Shown here piece after piece: positions 34,110 through 42,743 of a stretch of 42,855 nt of DNA. This stretch comes from Acidobacteriaceae bacterium. GTDB lineage: Bacteria > Acidobacteriota > Terriglobia > Terriglobales > Acidobacteriaceae. Position numbers and translations under genes: made by a program. The stretch's first letter is position 1, and every line of letters starts with the position of its first letter. The stretch is from NCBI GenBank assembly GCA_030037545.1, contig JASHRF010000051.1, positions 1 through 42,855 of the forward strand, in the 5' to 3' direction. The notes below the pieces were generated by a model. That model ran no database searches. It saw only the letters and a list, made by a program, of their open reading frames with translations, and was not told the origin of the DNA.

Positions 34110-36915
34110 CGCCGCCCTCCTCCTCATCATCCTCTGCGTCAGTGCGGTTCTCATGAACCCGGCAGAGCGCCTGCAGATCGCACCGCTCGCAGGTCTTCGG
34201 GTATTCGCGCGGGTCCACTTCCGCATGGCCGTCGATAAAATTGCGCGCCATGCGCTCGATATACTCGCGCCAATCCATCAACTCTTCCGCTGTGAATCTC
34301 TTCTTGACCAACGCGCTGGCGCTGACGAGAGCAGGCGACAGTGTGGCACGCGCGTCGCCCACGCGCCCTGCAAAACAGGGATCGCCGACGCGCACCTTGG
34401 CAAAGACCAGCCCGCTGAGCGGCGCATCGGGTTCATCGCCACCTTCAAATTCTCGGCCATCGCCGAAATCACGCGCAATCCGCTTGCGCAATTCTTCGTC
34501 GAGACCGAAGCCTGCATAGAGCGGTAATTGCACATCATCCGGTCGCGGCATCTCCCACAGCTTTGGCGAGATGCTCCCGCTCTTGTAGTCGATGACCAGC
34601 AGCGACCCGTCATTCAGCCGGTCGATGCGATCGAGGCGCAGCTTCAGCGTGAGGCCTGCGATGCAGCGGCTTATATCCAGTTCGGTTCTGGCCACGGCAA
34701 ATTCCACGCGCTGGCGCTCGAAGTTCAGCCACTCTGTCACCAGATCGATGAGCCGCACAGCTTCCAGCGCCAGATAGCGTTGCGGCATCTGCTCGCGCGC
34801 GGCTGCGGGCATTTCTTCGGCAAGCACACTGCGCACGTGGCTCTCCACAAAGGCGCCCAGGTCGGCGAGAGCAATCAGCTCTGCATAGCTTCGAATGCCC
34901 ATCGGTGGACCGCCCCAGATGGAACGCAACACAGAGTGCAGAAGTTGACCGCGCTGCATCGCCGTCAGACCAGCCTGCGCCGGCTCCCACCCTTGCGCGT
35001 CGAGGCGCGCGGTAGCAAAGGCCTTGAAGGGGCATTGCGATTGCGAAGTGAGAAGCGTCGAACCGCCCGAGGCATTGCTCGCGCGAAGGGGCACCCGGCT
35101 CGCATCCGGGAACAAAACCGTGAGCGGCTTCGCCACGGCGGGAACCAGAAGCTCGCGCCGCAGCGGCTGAGGCGTACCGGCGAAATGCGTGGCGAGGCGC
35201 GAGGCGCGCATCTCCACGCCCTCGCTATGGCGCGCGTAGCTGAAGCGCACTTCCGGAGCAGAGGCAATCAGCCGCTCGGTCATGGCACGCGCCAAGTCCC
35301 AACCAAGCTGCGCCGAGGCGTGCGGCATGGCGGCCTCGCGTTGCACTTCAATGGGCAGCAGCGGATGCATCGCGCCAGCGGCGGGCCACGCGTCGTCGCT
35401 GGCGTCCATGAACCACACGGCATCGGCCCTTAAGCCGGCCGACTCTGCCGGTCCTGCAATCTGGATGGGCGCATCGCGCGACTCGGGCGCGAAAAGCGTT
35501 TTCTCTAAAGCGCGGCCAAGCACGTGGAGAAACTCGTCCCAACCGATGCGCCGCCCATCGAAGCCCAGCGAAGCGCACTCATCTACCGTCTGCTGCCAGC
35601 GCCGCACGGCCTGAAATTCCGCGCTGGCAAGAGGCCGCCGGGAACCCTCCGGGCGCGGCCATCCTGCGCTGCGAAGCAATTCCGGAACCAGCTCAGCCCA
35701 GGCCAGCGGCGATTGCGGGCGGTGCGCGAATTCCTCCAACTGCCGCTTAGCTGCGACGATGCGCTCAACCCACACACGCGGCAACTCCGCTTTCGACCCT
35801 TGCGCCAGAAAGGAATCGAGCGCCCAGCGCACGCGCTGCCGGTTGCTCCGCCGCAGCGCCCGCATGAATCCAGTCAGCGCGTACCGCTCCGCGTCGCTTG
35901 ATGTAGTTTGCCCGGTGGAAAAGAGCCAATCGATCTCGCGTTCCTCGAGCGGAGCGCCGAGCCAGCGCAAGAGCAGATGCGCGCCGCGGGGCAGCGCCAC
36001 GCTGGCCAACGGAATCCCCAGCGAGAACTCGAAGCGTGGCGCGGCTTCGCAGTTGGAGGGGCGCAAAAAAGCCCGCTCGATCTGGCCGCGCTGGTGGACC
36101 AGGTTCTGCGTGACGACAAGCAGCCGAGCATCGGGATTTTCGGCGAGTTTACGCTGACACCAGAGCGCGCATGCTTCCCACTCACTCTGCGCATCAGGCG
36201 CTTCATGGAATTCCACCCGGGCCGCAGCCGCCCCTGGTTGCGCATGGGTCCATCTTCCCCACGCATCAAAGACGCGGCGCTGGACGGGAACCAGGCGATC
36301 GAAGCCGGCGAGCAGAAGCGGCGCACGTTGGGCGGTGTCCTCTGCAAGAATCCCAATCAACTCCAGAGGCACGCGTGCCGCACTCAGCGCTTCGCGCGAG
36401 CGGCAGGCCTCATCGAAATCCGCCAGCCAGCGGCTGAAGGCGGCTGCGTCCTGCTGCCACGCGCCGCGTGCCTTTGGGCTCAGATATTGCGGTGCGTAAG
36501 CACAGAGCAAATCGTGCGCCTGCATGGCCAGAGCCGCCATGCGCTCACGAGGGCCCTCAAGCAGCGCGCTTCCCTGCCCGCTGGCGCCAACGATCCCGGC
36601 CCACAGAGCCTGCTCCTGAATATGGTTCAGCAGCAGCCGATCGTCGCGGCTGTATTCCTGCCACACGCTACGGGCAAAGCTATTCCAATCGCGGATGGCG
36701 GGCGCGGGCCACGCAGCCAGTTCCTCGGCGCGCCGCGCGCGGTGAAATGCGGCCGTGAGAGCGCGCGCGGCGCGCTCGCTGGCGGTCACCACCAGCCCGC
36801 CGCCGCGCAGCCACACGTCGATTTCGGCCGCATCCGGATGGCGCTTTAAATCTCCCATTGCTGCGTTATACGCTGTCAGGCGCCGGCCCGTCTCAGGGTA
36901 AGTTTGATGTGGCAT
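34102..36915 (-). CDS. AddB-like PD-(D/E)XK nuclease, partner of AddA (DNA repair)
   Basis: This 937-residue protein resembles the 'probable DNA repair protein' group (AddB-like, TIGR03623 type). The first 700 residues look like an inactive helicase fold without a Walker A motif (for example LVVTASERAARALTAAF, LLVVTQNLVHQRGQIERAF, ADAVWFMDASDDAWPAAG). The end holds a nuclease with SQCPFKAFA, LLVIDYKSGSI (active-site Asp/Lys) and CERCDLQALC. The single Cys of the first plus the three of the last would form the 4Fe-4S cluster known in AddB. Its stop overlaps the addA start by 8 bases (ATGAGTAG), so the two are translated together. A start at Met 36858 (MGDLKRHPDAAE) is as likely as 36915. The acidic tail (DAEDDEEEGGDE) is unusual. 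Confidence 0.85.
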   Translation of the reverse strand: MPHQTYPETGRRLTAYNAAMGDLKRHPDAAEIDVWLRGGGLVVTASERAARALTAAFHRARRAEELAAWPAPAIRDWNSFARSVWQEYSRDDRLLLNHIQEQALWAGIVGASGQGSALLEGPRERMAALAMQAHDLLCAYAPQYLSPKARGAWQQDAAAFSRWLADFDEACRSREALSAARVPLELIGILAEDTAQRAPLLLAGFDRLVPVQRRVFDAWGRWTHAQPGAAAARVEFHEAPDAQSEWEACALWCQRKLAENPDARLLVVTQNLVHQRGQIERAFLRPSNCEAAPRFEFSLGIPLASVALPRGAHLLLRWLGAPLEEREIDWLFSTGQTTSSDAERYALTGFMRALRRSNRQRVRWALDSFLAQGSKAELPRVWVERIVAAKRQLEEFAHRPQSPLAWAELVPELLRSAGWPRPEGSRRPLASAEFQAVRRWQQTVDECASLGFDGRRIGWDEFLHVLGRALEKTLFAPESRDAPIQIAGPAESAGLRADAVWFMDASDDAWPAAGAMHPLLPIEVQREAAMPHASAQLGWDLARAMTERLIASAPEVRFSYARHSEGVEMRASRLATHFAGTPQPLRRELLVPAVAKPLTVLFPDASRVPLRASNASGGSTLLTSQSQCPFKAFATARLDAQGWEPAQAGLTAMQRGQLLHSVLRSIWGGPPMGIRSYAELIALADLGAFVESHVRSVLAEEMPAAAREQMPQRYLALEAVRLIDLVTEWLNFERQRVEFAVARTELDISRCIAGLTLKLRLDRIDRLNDGSLLVIDYKSGSISPKLWEMPRPDDVQLPLYAGFGLDEELRKRIARDFGDGREFEGGDEPDAPLSGLVFAKVRVGDPCFAGRVGDARATLSPALVSASALVKKRFTAEELMDWREYIERMARNFIDGHAEVDPREYPKTCERCDLQALCRVHENRTDAEDDEEEGGDE

Positions 36916-36994
36916 AAAGGCATTGAATACAGGTTGATTCCCTTCCGACCGCAGCGCAGAACGTGGTCAGTCCATCGGTTGTACACTGGAAATA

Positions 36995-37897
36995 ATGCGT
37001 ACATTTCTTGCCAGCGCTCTGCTTGCCTGTCTTGCCTTGGGCGGCTGTCACTCCAGTCTGCAACCCGGCGCACAGGCATCCTCCCAGTCAAACGTCAAGG
37101 TCTATCACCTGCGCGGCAAGATTGTGTCGGACAGCCCGGCTACCGGCGAAGTGAATATCGAGGGCGACGCGATTCCCGGCTTCATGGATGCCATGACCAT
37201 GCCCTACAAGCTGAAGAATCCGGGCATCATGAGCGACCTGCATCCCGGCGATACTATTACTGCCGACGTGCTGGTATCGCAAGGCGCCGACGGGACAATT
37301 CTGCTGGACCATATTGTAGTCATCGCACAGGCCAAGCCGGATTACAAGCCCACCGTCCTGTACCACGTGCCCGCGCCCGGCGATAAGGTTCCGGACTTCA
37401 CTCTGCATAACCAGGACGGGCGCTCGATCCATCTTGCCCAGTTCCGGGGCAAGGAACTGCTCGTCACCTTCATCTACACGCGCTGTCCGCTGCCCAACTT
37501 CTGCCCGCTGGTAACGCATAATTTCGCCGTCATCAACAAAAGCCTGCAATCCGATCCCGCGATCTACAGCAAGATTCATTTGCTCTCCATCAGCTTCGAT
37601 CCGGACCACGACACGCCGGCGCGGCTCAGGGCCTATGGCGCAGAGTATATCGGCAGCGATGCGAAGAGCGCATTCTCGCACTGGGATTTTGCCGTGCCTA
37701 CGCAGCCGGAACTCGAGAAGATGGCGCTGTATTTCGATGTGGGCATCACGCACGGACCTGACGACACCATTACCCACACGCTCTCGACCACATTGATCGG
37801 GCCGCGCGGCAAGGTTGCGCAGTTCTATCCCGGCAACGACTGGACGCCGGAACAGGTGGTCGGCGATATGAAGCATCTGGAAGCACGGGCTGGGTGA
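36995..37897 (+). CDS. SCO1/SenC-type copper chaperone fused to a CusF-like domain, lipoprotein
   Basis: This 300-residue lipoprotein has a signal ending LACLALGGC (lipid Cys at about residue 18). Residues about 35-110 match periplasmic copper-binding CusF-like proteins: VYHLRGKIVSD, IPGFMDAMTMPYKL, LHPGDTITADVLV, where Met residues in DAMTMPY bind Cu(I). Residues 125-300 are a SCO thioredoxin fold: PDFTLHNQDGRSIHLAQFRGK, VTFIYTRCPLPNFCPLVT, LLSISFDPDHDTPARL and ITHTLSTTLIGPRGK (the conserved His). The cysteines are separated by five residues (CPLPNFC) rather than the CxxxC of typical SCO1, a variant found in this fused subgroup. It probably supplies copper to the Cu-A centre of cytochrome oxidase. 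The gene is divergent from the addB-like gene. Confidence 0.9.
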   Translation: MRTFLASALLACLALGGCHSSLQPGAQASSQSNVKVYHLRGKIVSDSPATGEVNIEGDAIPGFMDAMTMPYKLKNPGIMSDLHPGDTITADVLVSQGADGTILLDHIVVIAQAKPDYKPTVLYHVPAPGDKVPDFTLHNQDGRSIHLAQFRGKELLVTFIYTRCPLPNFCPLVTHNFAVINKSLQSDPAIYSKIHLLSISFDPDHDTPARLRAYGAEYIGSDAKSAFSHWDFAVPTQPELEKMALYFDVGITHGPDDTITHTLSTTLIGPRGKVAQFYPGNDWTPEQVVGDMKHLEARAG

Positions 37898-38040
37898 GAA
37901 GTGAGGCAGCGACGAAGTGAAACGGTGGAGAGTGAAAAAGTGAAAGGCCGTCACGTATTTACTTATTCACTCCTTTACTTCTGCCCCTGCACTCCTTCAC
38001 TTCTGCTCCTTCATTTCTTCACTCTTTCACTCGCATTGGC
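37898..38040. repeat. AGTGAA/TTCACT degenerate tract, purine then pyrimidine
   Basis: After the TGA stop come gaagtgaggc, gaagtgaaacgg and gagagtgaaaaagtgaaagg on the plus strand. Then come ttcactcctt, cttcacttctgctcc and cttcactctttcactc. The second half is an imperfect reverse complement of the first, so a long hairpin is possible. It ends 13 bases before the kdgK start and may act as a terminator for the SCO gene. Confidence 0.6.
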
Positions 38041-38052
38041 AAGGAGCGAACG

Positions 38053-39135
38053 ATGCGCTATGGCTTGAATATCCGCGAAGACGGCGAACTGGATTTCCTG
38101 TCACTGGGCGGGCTCATCCATCGGCTCGATCCGGGAATCATTCCTTTTCGCAAGGCGACGCATTGCCAGATACACGTGAGCGGCGGCGAGTTCAATGTGG
38201 CCGCAAACCTCTCCGATTGTTTCCGCATGAAGACCGCCATCGTTTCGGCGATGGTGGATTATCCTATCGGCGATTTGATCGCGGAACGGGTGCGGGCCAT
38301 GGGTGTAAGGCCCATCTACAAACACTTCGAGCACAACGGTGCCACCGGCCCCAACATGGCCACCGTATACAGCGATCGCGGCGCCGGCGTGCGCCCGCCG
38401 GTGGTGTTCTATAACCGCGCCAACGAAGCCGCGGCCATGCTCAAGCCCGGCGACTTTGACTGGAAGAAGATTTTCGCGGGCGGCGTGCGCTGGGTGCACT
38501 GCGGCGGGCTGTTCGCGGCGCTCTCGGCCTCAACGGCCGCTTTGGCTGCGGAGATGATGAAGGAAGCCAAGGCCGCCGGCGCGGTCACCTCGTTCGATCT
38601 CAACTTCCGCGAAAAGCTATGGAGGATTTCAGGCGGCATCGATCACGCCGTGGAAACTCTAGGCAGGATCGTGCAGAACGTGGACGTGCTGGTGGGCAAC
38701 GAAGAGGATCTGCAGAAGGGATTGGGCATTCCCGGTCCTGAAGTCGCGGCCAAGTCGAAGCTAGACCCCAGCGTGTTCTTCCAGATGATCGACCTGGTGG
38801 TGAAGAAGCATCCGCAGGCCAGGATCGTGGCCACAACTTTGCGTGAAGTACACTCCACCAATCGTCATAGCTGGAGCGCGGTGGCGTGGATCGACGGCCA
38901 GACTTACGCCGCTCCCACGGCCGAGCTGGACGTGGTCGATCGCGTGGGTGGCGGCGACGGCTTTGCGGCCGGCTTCATCTACGGCCTGCTCACCGGAGCG
39001 GCGCCCGAAGAGGCGCTCAAGCTAGGCTGGGCGCACGGTGCGCTGCTAACTACGTTCCCCGGCGACACTACCATGTCCACCGTGGAGCAGGTGCGCGCCT
39101 TCGCCAAAGGCGGATCGGCGCGGATTCAGCGTTAG
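38053..39135 (+). CDS. kdgK: PfkB-family sugar kinase, 2-dehydro-3-deoxygluconokinase-like
   Basis: This 360-residue kinase phosphorylates KDG-type sugar acids with ATP. N-terminal motifs are FLSLGGLIHRLDPG, HVSGGEFNVAANLS (substrate di-glycine) and TAIVSAMVDYPIGDLI. The C-terminal PfkB signature is DVVDRVGGGDGFAAGFIYGLL, where GGGDGF holds the anion hole and the catalytic Asp. ATP contacts are seen near VATTLREVHS and at DVLVGNEEDLQKGLG. The length is slightly above the usual 310-340. AAGGAGCG lies before ATG. An IclR-type regulator gene lies 2.8 kb downstream and could control it. The exact substrate is inferred from overall similarity; related kinases act on fructose or ribose. Confidence 0.85.
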   Translation: MRYGLNIREDGELDFLSLGGLIHRLDPGIIPFRKATHCQIHVSGGEFNVAANLSDCFRMKTAIVSAMVDYPIGDLIAERVRAMGVRPIYKHFEHNGATGPNMATVYSDRGAGVRPPVVFYNRANEAAAMLKPGDFDWKKIFAGGVRWVHCGGLFAALSASTAALAAEMMKEAKAAGAVTSFDLNFREKLWRISGGIDHAVETLGRIVQNVDVLVGNEEDLQKGLGIPGPEVAAKSKLDPSVFFQMIDLVVKKHPQARIVATTLREVHSTNRHSWSAVAWIDGQTYAAPTAELDVVDRVGGGDGFAAGFIYGLLTGAAPEEALKLGWAHGALLTTFPGDTTMSTVEQVRAFAKGGSARIQR

Positions 39136-39288
39136 GAGGCTCCTTATCTGGCGCGAAACGAGGCGCCTGCGGATTCCAGCCCTTTCCACAAGTGACGCGC
39201 ATAGGATGTTGCGCCACACTCCACCGTAAAAACTGGGAGGGCCGCCGCAAACCTGCGCATGGTCATTTCTATTTCCGCGCGCTCTCTC

Positions 39289-39465
39289 CATTCCCAGCGC
39301 GCTCATGACTGCATCGTCGACCCTCGTCGGTTGGCCCTCCTGCTTCCACACCACGCCGAAGCCGCCCCGGTAGTCCCACATCGCCCAGCCGATGTGATCG
39401 GCTTCGAGGGCCGTGCGCACGTCGCGCAGCCAGTTCGCCCGCGAAACAGGATCGACATGCTCGCG
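39289..39465 (-). pseudogene. C-terminal remnant of a GH5-type cellulase
   Basis: On the minus strand the frame after a TGA at 39466-39468 reads REHVDPVSRANWLRDVRTAL, then EADHIGWAMWDYRGGFGVVW, then KQEGQPTRVDDAVMSALGM. This is the closing part of bacterial GH5 endoglucanases, where W-x-M-W-D-Y (barrel strand 8 Trp) and a final A-L-G-(L/M) are typical. The preceding in-frame residues EEFMVW suggest homology with the GEFGVY strand of such enzymes, interrupted by the stop. The catalytic Glu codons of strands 4 and 7 are absent. About 59 residues remain. The original stop after ALGM seems lost, because the frame runs into the kdgK gene. Confidence 0.65.
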
Positions 39466-39537
39466 TCACCATACCATGAACTCTTCTACCGGTCCATACG
39501 GCTGCTATTCTTGGCTTGGAAGAGATGGAGGCCTGTC

Positions 39538-39918
39538 ATGGCGAAAGTGACGCTCGTCTTCGCGATCCTGCTGGTGGCTTTGGGGCTGGTCGGCTACCTG
39601 GGAACGGGCAGTGCGCATCCCACAGCGCTGATCCCCACATGGTGGGGAGTCGCGCTGGGCATCTGCGGGTTTCTCGCCATCAGCCCCAGCGAGCGGCGGC
39701 GCAAAATCTTCATGCATATTGCCGTGACCATCGGCGCGCTGGGGTTCATCGGAGCAGTGGTGGTGGCCATTCAGGGATACGGCAGCGCCCGCTCCCAGGG
39801 CATCGAGCCGGACCACATCGCTCTAGCCGCCAAGCTCACCATGGCCGCGCTGCTGCTCATTTATGTCAACCTCTGCGTTCGATCGTTTATCGAAACGCGG
39901 CGATCGCGGAAGGTATAG
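39538..39918 (+). CDS. Membrane protein of unknown function, 126 aa
   Basis: The start is at MAKVTLVFAILL, with GGAGG 7 bases upstream; an earlier start in frame at 39259 would add 93 residues that read as non-coding. The protein has four predicted hydrophobic helices: 4-22, about 32-48 (WWGVALGICGFLAISP), 58-78 (IAVTIGALGFIGAVVVAI) and 98-115 (MAALLLIYVNLCVRSFI). The third loop carries SARSQGIEPDHIALAAK. This plan is common for four-helix inner-membrane proteins of no known role. The ABC exporter gene follows after only 12 bases, so the two are probably co-transcribed. Confidence 0.75.
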   Translation: MAKVTLVFAILLVALGLVGYLGTGSAHPTALIPTWWGVALGICGFLAISPSERRRKIFMHIAVTIGALGFIGAVVVAIQGYGSARSQGIEPDHIALAAKLTMAALLLIYVNLCVRSFIETRRSRKV

Positions 39919-39930
39919 CGCTTGGGCACC

Positions 39931-41826
39931 ATGCGCGGCGGCGGATTGGGGATGGGCATGCGCGCCGAGCGCACGCCGCAGGGACGCAGCGCGCGCGCCG
40001 GACAGGCCAATTTGCCCACGAAAAAGCCGAGCCTGAAGAAGATCGGCCCGGAAATCTGGGCGCTCATCAAGCCGCGCAAGGGCCTGATTTTCGCCGGCCT
40101 GGTGCTCATGGCCATCAATCGCCTGGCTGGCCTGGTGCTCCCCTACACTTCCAAGCCGCTGCTCGACAAGGTACTTTCTCCGCGCAATCCCCATCCTGAG
40201 CTGTTGCCCAAGATTATCCTCATTGTCTTCGGAGCCATGGTGGTGCAGGCCATCACTTCGTACTCGCTCACCCAACTCCTGTCAAAAGCCGGCCAGCGTC
40301 TGATTGCCGATATGCGGCGTCAGGTGCAGCGCCATGTGGGCCTGCTCTCCGTAGCCTACTACGACGAGAACCGCACCGGCACGCTGGTGGCGCGCATCAT
40401 GAGCGACGTGGAAGGCGTGCGCAATCTCATCGGAACAGGGCTGGTCGAGTTTTTGGGCGGAATGCTGACCGCAATCCTCGCGTTCGTCTATCTGCTGCAC
40501 CGCAGCGTGGTGGTCACGGTGACGGTCTTCACAGTCATTGGCGCCTTTGTGGTGGTTTTGCAATATGGGTTCCGCGTGATCCGCCCCATTTTCCGCGAGC
40601 GCGCCAAAATCAACGCTGAAGTTACGGGGCGGCTTACGGAGTCGCTGGGCGGCGTACGCGTGATCAAGGGCTATCACGCCGAGGAACGCGAGGCCCATGT
40701 TTTTTCCGGCGGCGTCGAGCGCCTGCTCCAGAACGTGATGAAATCGCTGACCATGACCAGCGTCCTGTCGTCGGCTTCCACCACCGTGCTGGGCCTGGTT
40801 TCTGCACTCGTGATGTGGCTGGGCGGCCACGCCGTCCTAAGCCACACCTGGAGCGTGGGCGATTATTTCAGCTACAACATGTTTCTGGCCTTCATGATCG
40901 CGCCGGTCTTTCAGATTGTGGCTATCGGCACGCAGTTGAATGAGGCCTTCGCCGGACTCGATCGCACCCAGGAGATCATGGCCGAGCTCGAAGAAAACCA
41001 GGTTCCCGGCCGCACTGTCAAGATGCCTCCCATTGAAGGCCGGGTGCGTTTTGAAGACGTTGAGTTTGGCTACCAGCCCGAGAAGCCTGTCCTGCACGGC
41101 ATCAGCTTCAACGCGGAGCCGGGCACGGTAACTGCGCTGGTGGGTTCTTCGGGATCGGGTAAATCCACCATCATCAGCCTGCTCTGCGCTTTCCATACCC
41201 CAACAACGGGCCGGGTGATCGTGGACGATATCGATCTGGCCGCCGTTGACCTGCACACTTACCGCTCCCAGCTTGGCGTGGTGCTGCAGGATTCGTTTCT
41301 CTTCGATGGCACCATCCGCGAGAACATCCTATTCTCGCGCCCCGAGGCCACCGAAGAGCAGTTCCAGGCCGCCTGCCGCACCGCGCGCGTAGACGAGTTT
41401 GCCGAGCGCTATCCGGAGGATTACGACACCGTGGTAGGCGAGCGCGGCGTCAAGCTCTCGGGCGGGCAACGCCAGCGTCTGTCCATCGCTCGCGCGCTGC
41501 TGGCCGAGCCGCGCATTCTTATCCTCGACGAGGCCACCAGTTCGCTGGACTCCGAATCCGAAGCCATGATCCAGGCCGGATTGGCTCAACTCATGCAGGG
41601 GCGCACCACCTTCGTAATCGCCCACCGGCTCTCCACCATTCGCCGCGCCGATCAGATCCTCGTGGTGGAGCAGGGGCTTGTAGTCGAGCGCGGCAATCAC
41701 GCGCAGCTCTTTGCGCTGGGCGGCCGCTACTACGATCTCTACACGCGCCAGCATGGGCTCGAAGCCAATCTGTTTCTGGCGCCCGGAGAGGGCGATGTGG
41801 TTCCCGACGCGGAAGCCTCCCTGTGA
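39931..41826 (+). CDS. ABC exporter, fused permease-ATPase (MsbA/lipid A exporter type)
   Basis: About 632 residues make one half-transporter that works as a homodimer. Residues about 10-40 are a basic, Gly-rich N-terminal extension (MRGGGLGMGMRAERTPQ). Six helices span about 50-340 (IKPRKGLIFAGLVLMAINRL to SVGDYFSYNMFLAFMIAPVF). The ATPase has Walker A VGSSGSGKSTIISLL, a Q-loop in VVLQDSFLFDGTIRENILF, the signature LSGGQRQRLSIARALL, Walker B ILILDEATSSLDSESE, and the switch VIAHRLSTI. The start is taken at ATG 39931; a TTG nine bases earlier has a better ribosome binding site (GGAAGG). It likely exports lipids, drugs or peptides; the substrate is unknown. Confidence 0.9.
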   Translation: MRGGGLGMGMRAERTPQGRSARAGQANLPTKKPSLKKIGPEIWALIKPRKGLIFAGLVLMAINRLAGLVLPYTSKPLLDKVLSPRNPHPELLPKIILIVFGAMVVQAITSYSLTQLLSKAGQRLIADMRRQVQRHVGLLSVAYYDENRTGTLVARIMSDVEGVRNLIGTGLVEFLGGMLTAILAFVYLLHRSVVVTVTVFTVIGAFVVVLQYGFRVIRPIFRERAKINAEVTGRLTESLGGVRVIKGYHAEEREAHVFSGGVERLLQNVMKSLTMTSVLSSASTTVLGLVSALVMWLGGHAVLSHTWSVGDYFSYNMFLAFMIAPVFQIVAIGTQLNEAFAGLDRTQEIMAELEENQVPGRTVKMPPIEGRVRFEDVEFGYQPEKPVLHGISFNAEPGTVTALVGSSGSGKSTIISLLCAFHTPTTGRVIVDDIDLAAVDLHTYRSQLGVVLQDSFLFDGTIRENILFSRPEATEEQFQAACRTARVDEFAERYPEDYDTVVGERGVKLSGGQRQRLSIARALLAEPRILILDEATSSLDSESEAMIQAGLAQLMQGRTTFVIAHRLSTIRRADQILVVEQGLVVERGNHAQLFALGGRYYDLYTRQHGLEANLFLAPGEGDVVPDAEASL

Positions 41827-41927
41827 AGTTGTTGCGTCTTTTCGGGTCGCTGCCGCGTCTCATGAATTGACGGCCTTCCCATCATCTGAGAAGCTGGAAA
41901 TGGAATCAGCAGGCGGAATAGAGGACC

Positions 41928-42740
41928 ATGATGCGAGAAGCTGCCCCCCAAGGCACTTATAAAGTACAAGCTCTCGACCGTGCTTTTGCGGTCCTCGATC
42001 TGCTCGGGGAAAGCGAAGCGCCACTGGGATTGGCGCAGGTGGCCTCCTCACTGCAATTGCACAAGAGCACCGCGCACCGTTTTCTCATGGTGCTGGAGCG
42101 GCATCGCATGGTGGAGCGCACCTCGAACGGCAAATTCCGGCTTGGCTTGCGGCTCTTCGACTTCGGCAATCGCGCCATTGAACAATACGATCTGCGCGAG
42201 CGCGCCCAGCCGCACCTGCGCCGCCTGGTGGCCGAAACCGAAGAGACCGCGCACCTGTGCATCCTGGAAGCCGCGCGCATGATTTACATCGACAAGATCG
42301 AGCCGGCGCGCTCAGTGCGCATGATTACCCGCATCGGCGCCAGCAACCCGGTGCACGCCACGTCGGTGGGCAAAGCCATCCTGGCATTCCTGCCGGAAGA
42401 GCGTGCCAACGACGTGATCCGCCGCATTCGCTTTGAGCGCCATACGCACCGCACCATCGTGTCCGCCGAAGCGCTGCGCACGGAGCTCGAAAAGACGCGC
42501 CGCCGCGGCTATGCCGTCGATGACGAGGAGTTGGAAGAGGGATTGCGCTGCATTGCCGTGCCGGTGCTGGATGCGCAACGCCTGCCGGTGGCTGCGGTCA
42601 GCGTTTCGGGTCCGTCGTTCCGGGTGACCGCGCAGAAGCTGCCCTCCATCGCCAATCACCTGCTGCAATGTGTGCGCGGCATCTCCCTGGATATGGGTTA
42701 TATGTCGACTCGCGCGCACCGCACCGCGCTGTCCGCGTAG
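41928..42740 (+). CDS. IclR-family transcriptional regulator
   Basis: This 270-residue protein has a winged-helix N-terminal domain (about residues 12-75, KVQALDRAFAVLDLLGESEAP, then LAQVASSLQLHKSTAHRFLMVLERHRMVER). An IclR effector domain runs from about 80 to 260: FGNRAIEQYDLRERAQPHLRRL, ARSVRMITRIGASNPVHATSVGKAILAFL, EELEEGLRCIAVPVLDAQRLPVAAVSVSGP. IclR regulators bind small acids such as glyoxylate or aromatic and sugar acids. The nearby kdgK makes a sugar-acid effector plausible, but that is inference. The start MMREAAPQG follows a GAGG. The next gene lies on the opposite strand, converging. Confidence 0.92.
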   Translation: MMREAAPQGTYKVQALDRAFAVLDLLGESEAPLGLAQVASSLQLHKSTAHRFLMVLERHRMVERTSNGKFRLGLRLFDFGNRAIEQYDLRERAQPHLRRLVAETEETAHLCILEAARMIYIDKIEPARSVRMITRIGASNPVHATSVGKAILAFLPEERANDVIRRIRFERHTHRTIVSAEALRTELEKTRRRGYAVDDEELEEGLRCIAVPVLDAQRLPVAAVSVSGPSFRVTAQKLPSIANHLLQCVRGISLDMGYMSTRAHRTALSA

Positions 42741-42743
42741 CGC

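Noticed and set aside
36858..36915. Deciding the start of the AddB-like gene
   Set aside because: Neither ATG has a clear ribosome binding site, so the longer form is listed and the shorter one is kept as an alternative.
39259..39537. N-terminal extension of the 126-aa membrane protein
   Set aside because: It is antisense to the GH5 remnant and has no ribosome binding site; GGAGG stands before the Met at 39538.
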